A stretch of 64,000 bases of DNA from NCBI RefSeq assembly GCF_004005845.1, contig NZ_SADE01000001.1:744001-808000 (forward strand), in the 5' to 3' direction. The position numbers were made by a program, and so were the translations under genes. The stretch comes from Hwanghaeella grinnelliae. Lineage in GTDB: Bacteria; Pseudomonadota; Alphaproteobacteria; UBA8366; Aestuariispiraceae. Positions 54,568 through 63,675 of the stretch are shown here, in pieces. The notes beneath the pieces are model-generated. The model had not been told where the DNA came from, ran no database searches, and saw only the letters and a program-made list of their open reading frames with translations. The first letter of the stretch is position 1. Each line of letters begins with the position of its first letter.

Positions 54568-55497
54568 TCAAGCCGGCATTTGCTTACGCCGCGACTTGAG
54601 GATGCCGAAACCGAGCAGGCCGGTGAAGAGCAGCGGGAAGGCAGCGGGCACCGGAACTTCGGAAGGCGTGCCAAGGCCGCCATCGTCCTCCGTGCCTGCC
54701 GTCAAACCACCCAGAAAGACCCCTGAGTCCAGAGAGGTATCCCCTTCATCCGCGATGATCAGTGTCAGCGTGTGAACGGAAACGTTCAGATCAAGAAGGC
54801 CCGTGACACCGAGAACGTCGGTCAGACCGTCGTATTCGATGCCGTAGGAATTGTCTTCATTGTCGTTGAACTCGTCCTGTGTACCGCTGGACTGCAGGAT
54901 GCGCTCACCACCGGGAAAGACGGCGAAGTTCGTGCCGTCGACGAAAAAGGCGAAGGCATCGGTGAAACTCGGAAATTCCGAAAATTCCTCGGACCCGAAG
55001 ACCAATTCCGCGGAAACCGACGTGATGCCCGGATCGACAGTGAAGGAAAAAGACAGGACGTTCTGATCGTTGCTATCCGAATAGTTCGGCGTTCCGTTGA
55101 ACTCAGCATCCAACTGGGTGTTACTGCCGGTGCCCGTTTCGTTGCTGAAACCCGTATCGGTATTGCTGAGCGGGATATCCGCGACACCTGTCGTCAGCAA
55201 AATGCCGTCCGGCAGATTCAGGGTCGGTTCCCCAGGATCCGACGATGGCAGGGAAAAATCGGTAAAAGTGCCGGATTGCGTGCTTGTACCGATAAAGGAA
55301 GTCGAGCCCCCCTGCACGGTGATGCCACTAGACGGCGCCAGCAACGCATTCACAAGGCTGAGCCCCGCATCTGCGTTACCATCCACCGTGGAGATGCTCA
55401 ATGCGTGAGCCGGCATTGCTGGGAGAGCCAAGAGCGCGCCGACTATCAGCGTGCCGCGGATCCTCGGCATATACTTTTCGACTGAATTTCGAGTCAT
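54568..55497 (-). CDS. Choice-of-anchor L, VPxPA-CTERM secreted protein
   Basis: A 309-residue exported protein: signal peptide ending at MPAHA, a choice-of-anchor L domain (LNLPDGILLTTGVADI, NVLSFSFTVDPG, AELVFGSEEFSEF, DAFAFFVDG), and a C-terminal sorting signal of VPVPAAFPLL, hydrophobic helix and KSRRKQMPA. This is the second CTERM-type protein in the window after 7733-8608, and points to a sorting enzyme elsewhere in the genome. ATG 55497 has AAGGACAG before it; the in-frame start at 55557 is less likely. Surface or matrix location is inferred. Confidence 0.85.
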   Translation of the reverse strand: MTRNSVEKYMPRIRGTLIVGALLALPAMPAHALSISTVDGNADAGLSLVNALLAPSSGITVQGGSTSFIGTSTQSGTFTDFSLPSSDPGEPTLNLPDGILLTTGVADIPLSNTDTGFSNETGTGSNTQLDAEFNGTPNYSDSNDQNVLSFSFTVDPGITSVSAELVFGSEEFSEFPSFTDAFAFFVDGTNFAVFPGGERILQSSGTQDEFNDNEDNSYGIEYDGLTDVLGVTGLLDLNVSVHTLTLIIADEGDTSLDSGVFLGGLTAGTEDDGGLGTPSEVPVPAAFPLLFTGLLGFGILKSRRKQMPA

Positions 55498-55575
55498 TTC
55501 ATCTGTCCTTATAAATGACGACACTATTTTTGGACTACGACGCCAGCACGGTATCACCGTCCGAAGGGAAGGTTG

Positions 55576-55590
55576 TTAACCGATCTCTAA
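55576..55590. promoter_or_regulatory. Near-consensus CtrA box before the choice-of-anchor gene
   Basis: TTAA-N7-CTAA, one base off consensus, 79 bases upstream of the minus-strand start at 55497. Confidence 0.35.
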
Positions 55591-55620
55591 TGAACATTGA
55601 TGAGCGTTGACAGATGTATC

Positions 55621-55657
55621 AAAAACGTCAACGGGCCGAAACATGTTCGGCCCGTTG
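55621..55657 (-). terminator. Strong terminator after the chemoreceptor gene
   Basis: A perfect 12-base stem (55629-55640 with 55646-55657) closes a five-base loop. On the minus strand ACGTTTTT follows. It lies 54 bases beyond the MCP stop at 55711. Confidence 0.85.
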
Positions 55658-55710
55658 CTCGTGACTGCCGCGCAGGCGGCGGACGTTATTTAAAGATTTA
55701 AAAACAAAGG

Positions 55711-57390
55711 CTAGGCGGAACGGATATCCTGTAGGAATGATTCCACCCGGTTCTTTAGGCTGGCTGCCTGTTTTGACAGTTCCTGCGAGGTTGAGAGGAG
55801 TTCCTGCGACGCTTCACCTGTTTGCTCAGCCGCGGAGCTGACCTCGCCGATATTTTCGCTGACGTCTCGGGCCGCACCGGAGACTTCCTCCACATTGCGG
55901 GAAATCTCGTTGGTCGCGGAATACTGCTCCTCCGTCGCGGCGGCCACGGCGGCGGCCACGTCCAGTACATCGCTGACCTTCCGGGCGATCATCGAGATGG
56001 CCTCAACCGCGGAGGTCGTCCTGCCCTGCACGTCGGCGATCTGTTTCGCGATCTCCTCGGTCGCGTTGCCGGTTTGACCAGCCAGGGCTTTCACTTCGTT
56101 CGCCACCACGGCGAAGCCTTTGCCAGCCTCGCCCGCACGCGCGGACTCGATCGTTGCGTTTAGGGCAAGCAGGTTGGTCTGTTCCGAAATATCCCGGATC
56201 AGATTGACGACTTCGCCGATCTTGTCGGTTGCGTCGGCCAGTGCCCGGACTTCCTTTTCGGTTTCCTGCGCCTGTTGCTGGGTTTCGCGCGCCAGCGTAT
56301 TGGCATGGCCCATTTGCTGGGTGATCTCCGCGATGGAAGCGGACAGTTCGGTGGCCGCCGTTGCGACGGTTTCCGTGCTGTTCGACGTTTCTTCGGAGGA
56401 AGTGGCGACAACGGTCGCCCGTCGGGTCGAGCTGTCGGCCAAGGTGTTCAAGGATTGCGCGGTCTGTTCCAACTCCGTGGACGCTGCGGAAACGATGGAT
56501 GTCATTTCCGCGGCATCGGTTTCGAAGGCCTGGGTGATCTGGCGTATCCGGTCAGCACGCTCAACATCGGCCTGCTGGCGCGCATTGGCTTCTTCCTGCA
56601 ACTCTTTCGCCTGGATCAACCCCTTTCGGAAGGATTCCAGGGCCTCGGCCATGGACCCGACCTCGTCACCACGGCCCGTGCCGGGCACAGTGACCTCGTA
56701 GGTGCCACTGGAGAGGGTTCCCATCGTATCTGTAATGGAGACGATTGGTTTGGAAATACTGTTGTTGAGAAGGAAATACGCAATCACGGCAATCACGATG
56801 CCGAGCACCGACCCGACAATGGCCGCCGTCAGCAGGATCACGAAGGACAGTTCGGAATCTGCCCGGTATTGCGCGAAGACTTGGTCGGCGGCCGCGCGCA
56901 ACCCGTCATAGATTGTATCGATATCGTTCAGATAGGTTTGGCCGGTTCCGTTCGCTTCGATAATGCGGGCCTCATCCACGGTCAGAGGTTTGCGCATCAA
57001 TTCTATTTGTTTCTTGGCGATGGCGCGCCATTCGGCCGTCCGCTTCTCGTATTGCTCAACCAAGGCGGCGGCTTCGCTCGTTGTCAGCCGGCTTTTCACG
57101 CTGGCCAGTTTGGATAGCATGGTTGCTGCGCTGGCATCGAACGCGGCGATGTTTTCTCTGTCGCCGGTCAGCAACAGACCCCGGATGACCAACAATTGTT
57201 TGTTCGCTTCCGAGTGGATTTCATCGAGAGTGCCGAGGATCTGTTGGACACGTTCCGTGCCCGCGGCGGCATTTTGGGCCCTTTGTACAGACAGGGTCGT
57301 GGCGATCGCACTGGCGACCAGAAGCGCTATCAGAAGGCCAAAAACGATGATCAGCTTTTTACCGATGCGGAGGTTATTAAATGTTTTCAT
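55711..57390 (-). CDS. Methyl-accepting chemotaxis protein
   Basis: A 559-residue chemoreceptor: helix at ~12-30, a periplasmic helical domain of about 155 residues (four-helix-bundle type), helix at ~188-210, a HAMP domain ([15 protein letters not shown]), and an alphaproteobacterial-type signalling domain with the hairpin tip motif [33 protein letters not shown] split over two stretches. It should signal to CheA/CheW. It starts 26 bases after a periplasmic Cache protein gene ends, so the two form one operon and may work as a two-part receptor. Confidence 0.93.
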   Translation of the reverse strand: MKTFNNLRIGKKLIIVFGLLIALLVASAIATTLSVQRAQNAAAGTERVQQILGTLDEIHSEANKQLLVIRGLLLTGDRENIAAFDASAATMLSKLASVKSRLTTSEAAALVEQYEKRTAEWRAIAKKQIELMRKPLTVDEARIIEANGTGQTYLNDIDTIYDGLRAAADQVFAQYRADSELSFVILLTAAIVGSVLGIVIAVIAYFLLNNSISKPIVSITDTMGTLSSGTYEVTVPGTGRGDEVGSMAEALESFRKGLIQAKELQEEANARQQADVERADRIRQITQAFETDAAEMTSIVSAASTELEQTAQSLNTLADSSTRRATVVATSSEETSNSTETVATAATELSASIAEITQQMGHANTLARETQQQAQETEKEVRALADATDKIGEVVNLIRDISEQTNLLALNATIESARAGEAGKGFAVVANEVKALAGQTGNATEEIAKQIADVQGRTTSAVEAISMIARKVSDVLDVAAAVAAATEEQYSATNEISRNVEEVSGAARDVSENIGEVSSAAEQTGEASQELLSTSQELSKQAASLKNRVESFLQDIRSA

Positions 57391-57415
57391 AGTGAATTAC
57401 CCCTTCTGCCCGCCG

Positions 57416-58045
57416 TTACGACGCAACGCCATTGAGAGCCCGTCGTTCGAACTCGGTTAGATTGACCTCCACCGTGATGGCGCCGAGAGGGCCGCCTTGG
57501 GGATCGGTAACGGTCATGTTCAACTGCGCGCGCCACGTTTGCGTACCGTCGTTGAATTCCGGTTCATCGACAAAGACGGCGCTGGGGCCGACATCGTAGG
57601 TTTTCTGAAACTTGCCCTCATCACCCTGCCAATAGTCGCTGGTCACCGAGCTTTGCCCGGCATTCAGACCGTTGGTGTCCATGACGAAGATTTCCGTGAA
57701 CAAACCCACGGAATTCGCCTGAACCCGGATCAGGTAGGATGAAAGGGGATTGGCCAAGACCGACGTGATCAGCGGCTGATCGTCGATTTCCCGTTCCGCG
57801 CGCCATTGTTTGTCCAACGCGTCGATTTTGTCCTGCGGCAGTTTGCCATACAGCGACTTGCGCCCCGCAAGGGCGGAAACGACGACAGGCGCCGTGGCCC
57901 ATTCGCGAACCTTTTCGATGAAGGCCGGTGTGATCATTTCGTCGACACCCAACTTGAGAGGTTCGGCGGACTGCGCCGTGGGCGACCAAGCCAAACCTCC
58001 TAAGAGAATTGCGCCTGCGATAAGTCCTGGGAGTGTTTTGGGCAT
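57416..58045 (-). CDS. Periplasmic Cache-domain sensor protein
   Basis: A 209-residue exported protein: signal peptide (LIAGAILLGGLAWSPTAQSA), then a single Cache/PDC fold with FTEIFVMDTNGLNAGQSS, SDYWQGDEGKFQKTY, GPSAVFVDEPEF and GGPLGAITVEVNL. Cache domains are usually fused to chemoreceptors or kinases; here the domain is a free protein encoded just before an MCP that has no Cache domain of its own. ATG 58045 follows GAGGAAG; the in-frame start at 58084 is less likely. Confidence 0.8.
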   Translation of the reverse strand: MPKTLPGLIAGAILLGGLAWSPTAQSAEPLKLGVDEMITPAFIEKVREWATAPVVVSALAGRKSLYGKLPQDKIDALDKQWRAEREIDDQPLITSVLANPLSSYLIRVQANSVGLFTEIFVMDTNGLNAGQSSVTSDYWQGDEGKFQKTYDVGPSAVFVDEPEFNDGTQTWRAQLNMTVTDPQGGPLGAITVEVNLTEFERRALNGVAS

Positions 58046-58367
58046 TGTCTTCCTCAACGCTATAACAGTGACGATCGACGACATGCCGCTACGCGGGCAA
58101 ATTAGCCCGGTGTCTGCGGATCAGTCGTCTGTTTCGAGGAAGGTAGCGCCGTAATTACTAACAATTCTATAAAGTGATCCTAATTGAAAATTATTGGCGG
58201 TTTGTTTGGTAAATATTTTGGCGGTTGATTGTTGCTTTTGGTCTTGTTTGGGCGTTCTTCGGCTTTGTGCGGGAAACGCACCTTTGATGTAAAAGTTAGC
58301 AATGACGGTTAAAAAGTGGACTGCCAGTGAGAGGAAAGATGGCGGATTTCGAGCCAGTCCTGACCGT

Positions 58368-58862
58368 CTACCGTTTATAGGGATAGAGGATTTCGATTGT
58401 GTGATCGGCCATTTCGCCGTCCTCCGATAATGGGAGTTCGAGATACTTTACATTAGTAAATGTCCGATCTTTTATGTTTAGCGGCCCCTCAATATAGGAA
58501 ATAAACAGATTTCGGCAGGCGAATTCGTCAAATTCGTCGCGCACGACTTGCTCGGAATAGACTTCGTTCATCTCTTCCCGCCCAAATCCCTGGGTCGTCA
58601 GACCATACAGACTGTCGATGCTGCTGCCTGATAGGCGAACCGTGTAGTCGAAAGGATCGTATCGGACTTCGTGGATGCAGACCCATCCATGCCAGCCTTT
58701 GAAGTCATAGAAATTGAAGTCCGCGCGCGTCGGTACGTGCCGACCCTGCCGCTTCGACTGCCAGAGGGCGACCAGGTCGGAAAAAGTGGGAATTTCAGCC
58801 GGATCGACATCCGGTTCGAAATATTTGTATGTCCATCCCTGATGTCGCCGCCAAACGGTCAT
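58368..58862 (-). CDS. PAS_5-type small PAS protein
   Basis: A 164-residue protein: FSDLVALWQSKRQGRHVPTRADFNFYDFKGWHGWV split in two halves, RYDPFDYTVRLSGSSIDSLYG and a C-terminal YLELPLSEDGEMADHTIEILYPY, the pattern of stand-alone alphaproteobacterial PAS proteins like that at 25320-25793. No output domain. ATG 58862 follows GAGG. A perfect hairpin lies in its leader, 23 bases before the start codon. The 322 bases between it and the Cache gene hold no gene. Confidence 0.75.
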   Translation of the reverse strand: MTVWRRHQGWTYKYFEPDVDPAEIPTFSDLVALWQSKRQGRHVPTRADFNFYDFKGWHGWVCIHEVRYDPFDYTVRLSGSSIDSLYGLTTQGFGREEMNEVYSEQVVRDEFDEFACRNLFISYIEGPLNIKDRTFTNVKYLELPLSEDGEMADHTIEILYPYKR

Positions 58863-58884
58863 TCATGCCTCTACTGGAACTCAC

Positions 58885-58918
58885 AAAAGGGCACACTAAG
58901 CAGTTCCGTTGCCCTTTT
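58885..58918 (-). promoter_or_regulatory. Leader hairpin before the PAS_5 gene
   Basis: AAAAGGGCA (58885-58893) pairs perfectly with TGCCCTTTT (58910-58918) around a 16-base loop, 23 bases before the PAS gene start. It resembles a terminator or attenuator and could insulate the gene from upstream transcription. The rest of 58919-59107 shows nothing. Confidence 0.45.
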
Positions 58919-59107
58919 CCAGGAATGTGAATGCGGCTTTTCCGGTTTTTCCGACGCATGCCATTTCGGTCGGTGTGTGCCAAAGCCGGTGGGCATGAAA
59001 GGGCACGTGGCAGGGGGGCAGGACGGAAGACACGGCAAGGTATAGACCGGGTCGCTTGTTTTCCGCGCCGAATTCGGCCCAGTATCGCGGCCAGGAATTG
59101 CGCTGAA

Positions 59108-59122
59108 GGCATTGACACGTTA
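59108..59122. repeat. Left terminal inverted repeat of the IS6 element
   Basis: Fifteen bases matching the reverse complement of 59892-59906 at 13 positions. Confidence 0.75.
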
Positions 59123-59159
59123 GCTGCTGCGACCGTCAGAATTCGATTTGTGATGCGCG

Positions 59160-59850
59160 TTATGCGGCAAGCCAACCTTGGTTCCAAACAGTTAGGGCGT
59201 CGGCCCGGAACGCCTTAAAGACGCGACGAGATAGAAGATGGCGTTGGACGTAGAAGACGTTATGGACGGCGGCGTGGATCGAAAGGAATCGCTGGGCGGA
59301 GCCCGGTGATTTAAACCGCTGCTGTTTTCGTTCCCTCCGTCGAACGGGTCGGTGTGAGTTCTCAGCTCGATTGTTCGCGCGTATTCCCTGATCATGGACC
59401 GCAGACAACCGCTCTTCGCGGATCGCGACAGCGTAGGATTTGAGCTTGTCCGTGGTTATGCGCGTCGGCGCAAAGCCTTGCTTCTTGAGCAGCTTTCGGA
59501 GCAATCGCCTAGCCGACCTGGCGCAACGTCGCGGCTGGACCAAGAAGTCCCTGACCCTCATCGTCGACCGCGCGCCACAACCAGTGTTTTTGGCCACGGA
59601 TCTTGATAACCATCTCATCGAGATGCCAATGAGCACTGGCGCGAGGACGGCTGCGGCGAAGATTGCCTGCAATCAACCGCCCAAACTTGAGGAACCAGCG
59701 GCGCACCGTTTCGTTCGAAACGTCAATGCCGCGCTCGGCAAGCAGATCCTCGACATCACGGAAGGACAATGTGAACCGGGCATAGAGCCAGGCCGCATGC
59801 TTGATAATCTCAGCCGGGAAACGATGGCGCTTGAAGGAAAGTGGGGTCAT
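59160..59850 (-). pseudogene. IS6-family transposase, frameshifted
   Basis: Two frames together give a full IS6 transposase of about 230 residues. The first (from ATG 59850; 59886 is an earlier alternative) holds the helix-turn-helix (SFRDVEDLLAERGIDVS) and the first catalytic Asp (WHLDEMV) and runs into a stop near 59509. The second holds DFLVQPRRCARSA, the second Asp (TTDKLKSY), the catalytic Glu (NNRAENSH) and RRRERKQQRFKSPGSAQRFL. The switch is near 59530-59545, within GGTCAGGGACTT. IS6 enzymes need no programmed frameshift, so this is a disabling mutation. Confidence 0.85.
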
Positions 59851-59891
59851 GCACCGATCGTACCTGCCGTTGATCGCTCTCGCCACTGACT

Positions 59892-59906
59892 TAATGTGTT
59901 AATGCC
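59892..59906. repeat. Right terminal inverted repeat of the IS6 element
   Basis: Partner of 59108-59122; reversed it reads GGCATTAACACATTA. Confidence 0.75.
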
Positions 59907-59912
59907 GTTCGG

Positions 59913-60737
59913 TTACAGAACTGCTCCACCGCCTACAATGAGTGTCTGGCCGGTGATGTAGTTGGACTCCGGCGTACAGAACAGGTAGACGCCGCCGGCT
60001 GCTTCGGCGGGCGTCCCGGCACGGCCCATCGGGATAGTGGCCTTTATGCCATCGGCGATCTTCGTGGGAATGCCGACGGCGATTTCGTTTCCATTGACGT
60101 TGATCGTCTTCTTTTCGTCTGTCGCTTCGGTAAGCCGCGTATCGATCAGGCCGAAAGCGACGCAGTTCACATTGACCTTCAGTCGCGCCCATTCTTTGGC
60201 CATGGTTTTGGTTAGGCCGATCACGCCCGATTTCGCGGCCGAATAGTTGGCCTGACCGATATTGCCGCCGGTGCCCGCGACGGACGAGATATTGACGATC
60301 TTGCGGAACACTTCGCGGCCGTCCTCCGCTTCCCGCCTGGCCGCCGGACGAATGAAAGCGGCTGCCGCGCGCGCGATCCGGAAGGGCGCCTTGAGGTGTA
60401 CGTCCAACATGGCGTCGTACTGTTCGTCCGTCATGCTGTGGATCATGGAATCCCAGGTGTAACCGGCGTTGTTGACAATGATGTCGACCGCCCCGAATTG
60501 GTCCAGGCCCGCTTGAATGAACCGGTCACCGAAGTCGGTGGCTGTGACACTTCCAACGACCGTCACAGCTTCGCCGCCGTCATTCGAAATCTCTTCCGCC
60601 ACGGCGATTGCCGGATTTTCCTCAAGGTCGTTAATAACCAGCTTTGCGCCTTCGCTCGCCAGTTTCAGGGCGACCGCGCGACCGATCCCGTTCCCTGCAC
60701 CAGTCACGTAAGCGACTTTGCCGTCGAGCTTCTTCAT
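59913..60737 (-). CDS. SDR family oxidoreductase (FabG-like)
   Basis: A 274-residue classical short-chain dehydrogenase: TGAGNGIGRAVALKLA cofactor motif, NNAGYTWD, catalytic Ser in NISSVAGTGG and Tyr/Lys in YSAAKSG. It likely oxidises or reduces a 3-hydroxyacyl-CoA-type intermediate in the pathway of the divergent acyl-CoA ligase and crotonase. ATG 60737 is taken because GGGAG stands eight bases before it; 60752 is an alternative. The 3' end abuts an IS6 element, which may have removed downstream genes. Confidence 0.87.
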   Translation of the reverse strand: MKKLDGKVAYVTGAGNGIGRAVALKLASEGAKLVINDLEENPAIAVAEEISNDGGEAVTVVGSVTATDFGDRFIQAGLDQFGAVDIIVNNAGYTWDSMIHSMTDEQYDAMLDVHLKAPFRIARAAAAFIRPAARREAEDGREVFRKIVNISSVAGTGGNIGQANYSAAKSGVIGLTKTMAKEWARLKVNVNCVAFGLIDTRLTEATDEKKTINVNGNEIAVGIPTKIADGIKATIPMGRAGTPAEAAGGVYLFCTPESNYITGQTLIVGGGAVL

Positions 60738-60878
60738 TCCCTTGACTCCCATGCCGATCTGTATCCGCTGCCGGGTTTGGTCTGTTCAAGCGATCTGGTC
60801 CCGACCGGAACGTCCGACTTTCCAGCAATTCGATTTCGCTCTGATTAACGGAAATCAGTTGCGCTTGACAAGTTTGTT

Positions 60879-60894
60879 TGATTGCCAACAATCA
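60879..60894. promoter_or_regulatory. Palindrome between SDR and acyl-CoA ligase, candidate MarR operator
   Basis: TGATTGCCAACAATCA has perfect 6-base arms around CCAA, 46 bases before the ligase start and 142 before the SDR start. A TTGACA hexamer at 60865-60870 just upstream could be a -35 element. The MarR gene at 63676 is the natural candidate regulator. Confidence 0.5.
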
Positions 60895-60939
60895 TAATTG
60901 TGAAGATTGTTCATAGCCACGGTGCTGATGAAGAGCGAT

Positions 60940-62778
60940 ATGAAAGCGATCAAATCCATTGCTGACATCAGGGCTGTGGAAGCTGCCGGCTACGATGTCT
61001 TTTGTCCCCATGCGTCGCCGCAGAAGATAGTCGAGGCATCAGCTTCGCGCTGGCCCGACAGAATCGCCCTTCACTATTTGGCCGACGCCAATGATGTATC
61101 GAAAGACCGGCGCTGGACCTATTCGGATTTGTGGAACGATGTGGTTGCCGCTGCGCGCGCCTTTCGAGAACACGGCATTGTCCCGGGCAAGTCTGTCGCC
61201 ATCCTGGCCAACCACACGCCTGCCGCGCAAATCGCCCTTTGGGGTGCGCAGATCGCGGGACGGGCCGTACCGATCAACCCGTTATTGCGTCCGGCACATA
61301 TCGCGTCACTGCTGTCGTCCGCAGAGGCCGGCATTGTCGTAATGATGGGGGTAAATGACGAGCAAGACTACTGGACCGGTCTTGTCCCCGCGTTGCGGGA
61401 AATGGGTGTCGATTTGCCCATCTTCGACTGTGACTCGGACGGTCCTTCGGCTGGGTCGTCCGGCAGCTTCGAATCCCTTGTTCAGACCGAGCGCGGAAGG
61501 CCGCTCGGTTTCGAGATCGAAGGAAACGACGATACCGTTGCCGCGCTGTATCACACCGGTGGAACAACCGGCGCGCCGAAACTCGTTCAGCATACGCGCC
61601 GTAACGAAGCGCATGTTGCTCGTTCCTGCGCGCTTTTGCATGGCTATACGACCGACGATATCGTCGTGAACGGGTTCCCGCTCTTTCACGTTGCCGGTGC
61701 TTTCGTTTATGGACTCTCGGCCTTGTCGCAGGGCAGTACCATCCTCATCCCAGGCCGTCTGGGTATGCGCAATTCCAAGTTCATCCGGTCTTTCTGGAAT
61801 CAGGCGGAACGGCACGGCATCACCTTGATCGCGGCGGTGCCGACGATCCTGTCCGGATTGATGAATATTCCTGTGGACGCGGATATCTCGAAAATCCGCG
61901 CCGCGCTTACCGGCGGGTCGCCATTGCCGACGGAACTTGCGACGGCCTTCGAGGCAAGTGTCGGTGTCCCAGTCCGAAACATCTTTGGAATGACCGAAAG
62001 CGCCGGTTCCATCGCGCTTGAATCGGTCAATGCGCCGCGTACGCCGCTTTGCTGTGGTTTTCCCTTGCCCTTCAGTGAAGTCATGGTGCTCGAAAACCTG
62101 CCTTCCGGGGCCAGCCTCGCTCACCGAAAGTCCGCCGGCGAGGCTGGCATCGTTGCTGTGCGTGGCCCCAACATCTCTCCAGGTTACACGGACAGCGAGC
62201 GGAATGCGGGCACCTTTCTCGAAGATGGATGGCTTCTTACGGGTGATCTCGGATATCTCGACGAAGAGGGAAAGCTGTACCTTACCGGTCGCGCGAAGGA
62301 CGTCATCATTCGGGGCAGTCACAACATCGACCCTCAATCAATCGAGGGGGCGTTGTTGGCGCATCCTGATATCGAGTCGGCGGCGGCGGTCGGTATGCCG
62401 GACAGCTATTCGGGCGAGTTGCCGATCCTATTCGCGACCTTGCGAAAAGGTGCAACGGTCAATGTGCAAGAGCTTATGGATTTCCTGGAAACGGCGGTCG
62501 AGGAACCGGCCGCGATGCCAAAACGTCTTGAGATCATTGACGAAATGCCATTGACACCGGTTGGAAAGATTTTCAAACCGGCGCTTCGCCGGAAAGCCAT
62601 TCAATGGGCCATCGAAGCCGCGGTAGCGAAATCCGAGCTTCCGTCCGATGCCTTCATGATCCGGATTGACGAAACGCTTGAGGTCGAAATCGAGGGGTCT
62701 GCCGAGCATTTCGACATACTTAAAACAGCCACTATGGGGATGCCGATTGTGATGAATTTCAAGAAGAAGGGCAGGTGA
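60940..62778 (+). CDS. AMP-dependent acyl-CoA synthetase
   Basis: A 612-residue member of the ANL superfamily: YHTGGTTGAPKLV is the P-loop-like A3 motif, NIFGMTESAG the A5 motif, DGWLLTGDLGYLDEEGKLYLTGRAKDVIIRGSHNIDP the A7-A8 stretch, and PLTPVGKIFKPALR the A10 lysine. It activates a carboxylic acid to its CoA thioester; the substrate, aliphatic or aromatic, cannot be told. About 50 residues follow the A10 motif, longer than usual. ATG 60940 has GAAGAG just before it; 60928 is an alternative. The crotonase gene overlaps its stop by 4 bases. Confidence 0.88.
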   Translation: MKAIKSIADIRAVEAAGYDVFCPHASPQKIVEASASRWPDRIALHYLADANDVSKDRRWTYSDLWNDVVAAARAFREHGIVPGKSVAILANHTPAAQIALWGAQIAGRAVPINPLLRPAHIASLLSSAEAGIVVMMGVNDEQDYWTGLVPALREMGVDLPIFDCDSDGPSAGSSGSFESLVQTERGRPLGFEIEGNDDTVAALYHTGGTTGAPKLVQHTRRNEAHVARSCALLHGYTTDDIVVNGFPLFHVAGAFVYGLSALSQGSTILIPGRLGMRNSKFIRSFWNQAERHGITLIAAVPTILSGLMNIPVDADISKIRAALTGGSPLPTELATAFEASVGVPVRNIFGMTESAGSIALESVNAPRTPLCCGFPLPFSEVMVLENLPSGASLAHRKSAGEAGIVAVRGPNISPGYTDSERNAGTFLEDGWLLTGDLGYLDEEGKLYLTGRAKDVIIRGSHNIDPQSIEGALLAHPDIESAAAVGMPDSYSGELPILFATLRKGATVNVQELMDFLETAVEEPAAMPKRLEIIDEMPLTPVGKIFKPALRRKAIQWAIEAAVAKSELPSDAFMIRIDETLEVEIEGSAEHFDILKTATMGMPIVMNFKKKGR

Positions 62779-63599
62779 GCGTGGCTTCCAAGCAAGCGCC
62801 TCTTTTGATCGAGCGCCAGGGTTCGATCGCTATAGTCACATTCAACCGACCGGATGTGCACAACGCGATGAACCCGGAAACCATCTGCCGACTTGCCGAT
62901 GCGTGGGAAGAAATCAACGCGGCGGCAGACATACGGGTTGCCGTTATAACGGGTGCGGGCGATCGAACTTTCTGCTCGGGAGGGGACCTGGGGACAGCGC
63001 TGCCGATCCTGACCGGCGCGCGCGAGCCGGAAGATGAATGGGACCGCCGGCTGGCCGAAGATCCTGACTTGGCGGGCCGTGCGACGCTGAAGGGTGTCGA
63101 TATGGATAAGCCGGTCATTGCCGCTATAAACGGCAACTGCCTGGCCGGCGGCATGGAACTGGCGCTCGGCTGCCATCTACGCATCGCAGCGGAAGGGTCA
63201 AGATTCGCTTTGCCGGAACCGAAACACGGTTTGATACCGTTTGGCGGCGCCTTGGTGCGTCTGCCAAGACAGGTGCCGCAAGTGCGCGCTATGGAAATCC
63301 TGTTGACTGGCGATTTCTTCTCAGCCGCCGACGCACTCGAATTCGGGTTGCTGAATCGGGTGGTCGCCAAGGATCAGGTTCTACCGGCGGCCATTGCCCT
63401 GGCGGAGCGTATTGCTTCCAATGGGCCGCTCGCCGTCAGCGAGATCATACGCGTCGTCAATAAGGCTAGCGGCCGGCCCTTCGACGACGCGTTCGAGATC
63501 GAGACACAAGGCATGAAAAAGATAATGGTTTCCGCAGATGCACGAGAAGGTCCGGCGGCCTTTATCGCCAAGCGCGTTCCTGTTTTTAAGGGGTGTTAG
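62775..63599 (+). CDS. Enoyl-CoA hydratase/isomerase (crotonase) family protein
   Basis: A 274-residue crotonase: IAIVTFNRPDVHNAMNP, the oxyanion-hole strand TFCSGGDLGT, INGNCLAGGMELALGCHLRIA and a FALPEPKHGLIPFGGAL segment holding the place of the catalytic acid residue. It may hydrate, isomerise or hydrolyse the CoA ester formed by the preceding ligase. The start is GTG 62775 overlapping the ligase stop (GTGA), so the two are translationally coupled. Confidence 0.87.
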   Translation: MSVASKQAPLLIERQGSIAIVTFNRPDVHNAMNPETICRLADAWEEINAAADIRVAVITGAGDRTFCSGGDLGTALPILTGAREPEDEWDRRLAEDPDLAGRATLKGVDMDKPVIAAINGNCLAGGMELALGCHLRIAAEGSRFALPEPKHGLIPFGGALVRLPRQVPQVRAMEILLTGDFFSAADALEFGLLNRVVAKDQVLPAAIALAERIASNGPLAVSEIIRVVNKASGRPFDDAFEIETQGMKKIMVSADAREGPAAFIAKRVPVFKGC

Positions 63600-63675
63600 G
63601 GCAAATTTTCATTCAGTCGTTTGGTGGCGATACGCCGGGCCGATAGACAAGAATCCACTATGTGAAGGAAGCAAA

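Larger units (their letters stand above)
59108..59906 (-). mobile_element. IS6-family insertion sequence, degenerate
   Basis: About 799 bases bounded by imperfect terminal inverted repeats: GGCATTGACACGTTA at 59108-59122 and, reversed, GGCATTAACACATTA at 59892-59906 (13 of 15 match). The size and the single transposase gene are those of IS6 elements. The flanking octamers (GCGCTGAA and GTTCGGTT) do not match, so the 8-base target duplication is missing, as happens when IS6 copies recombine. The right end lies 6 bases from the SDR stop codon. The transposase frame is broken, so the copy is inactive. Confidence 0.85.
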
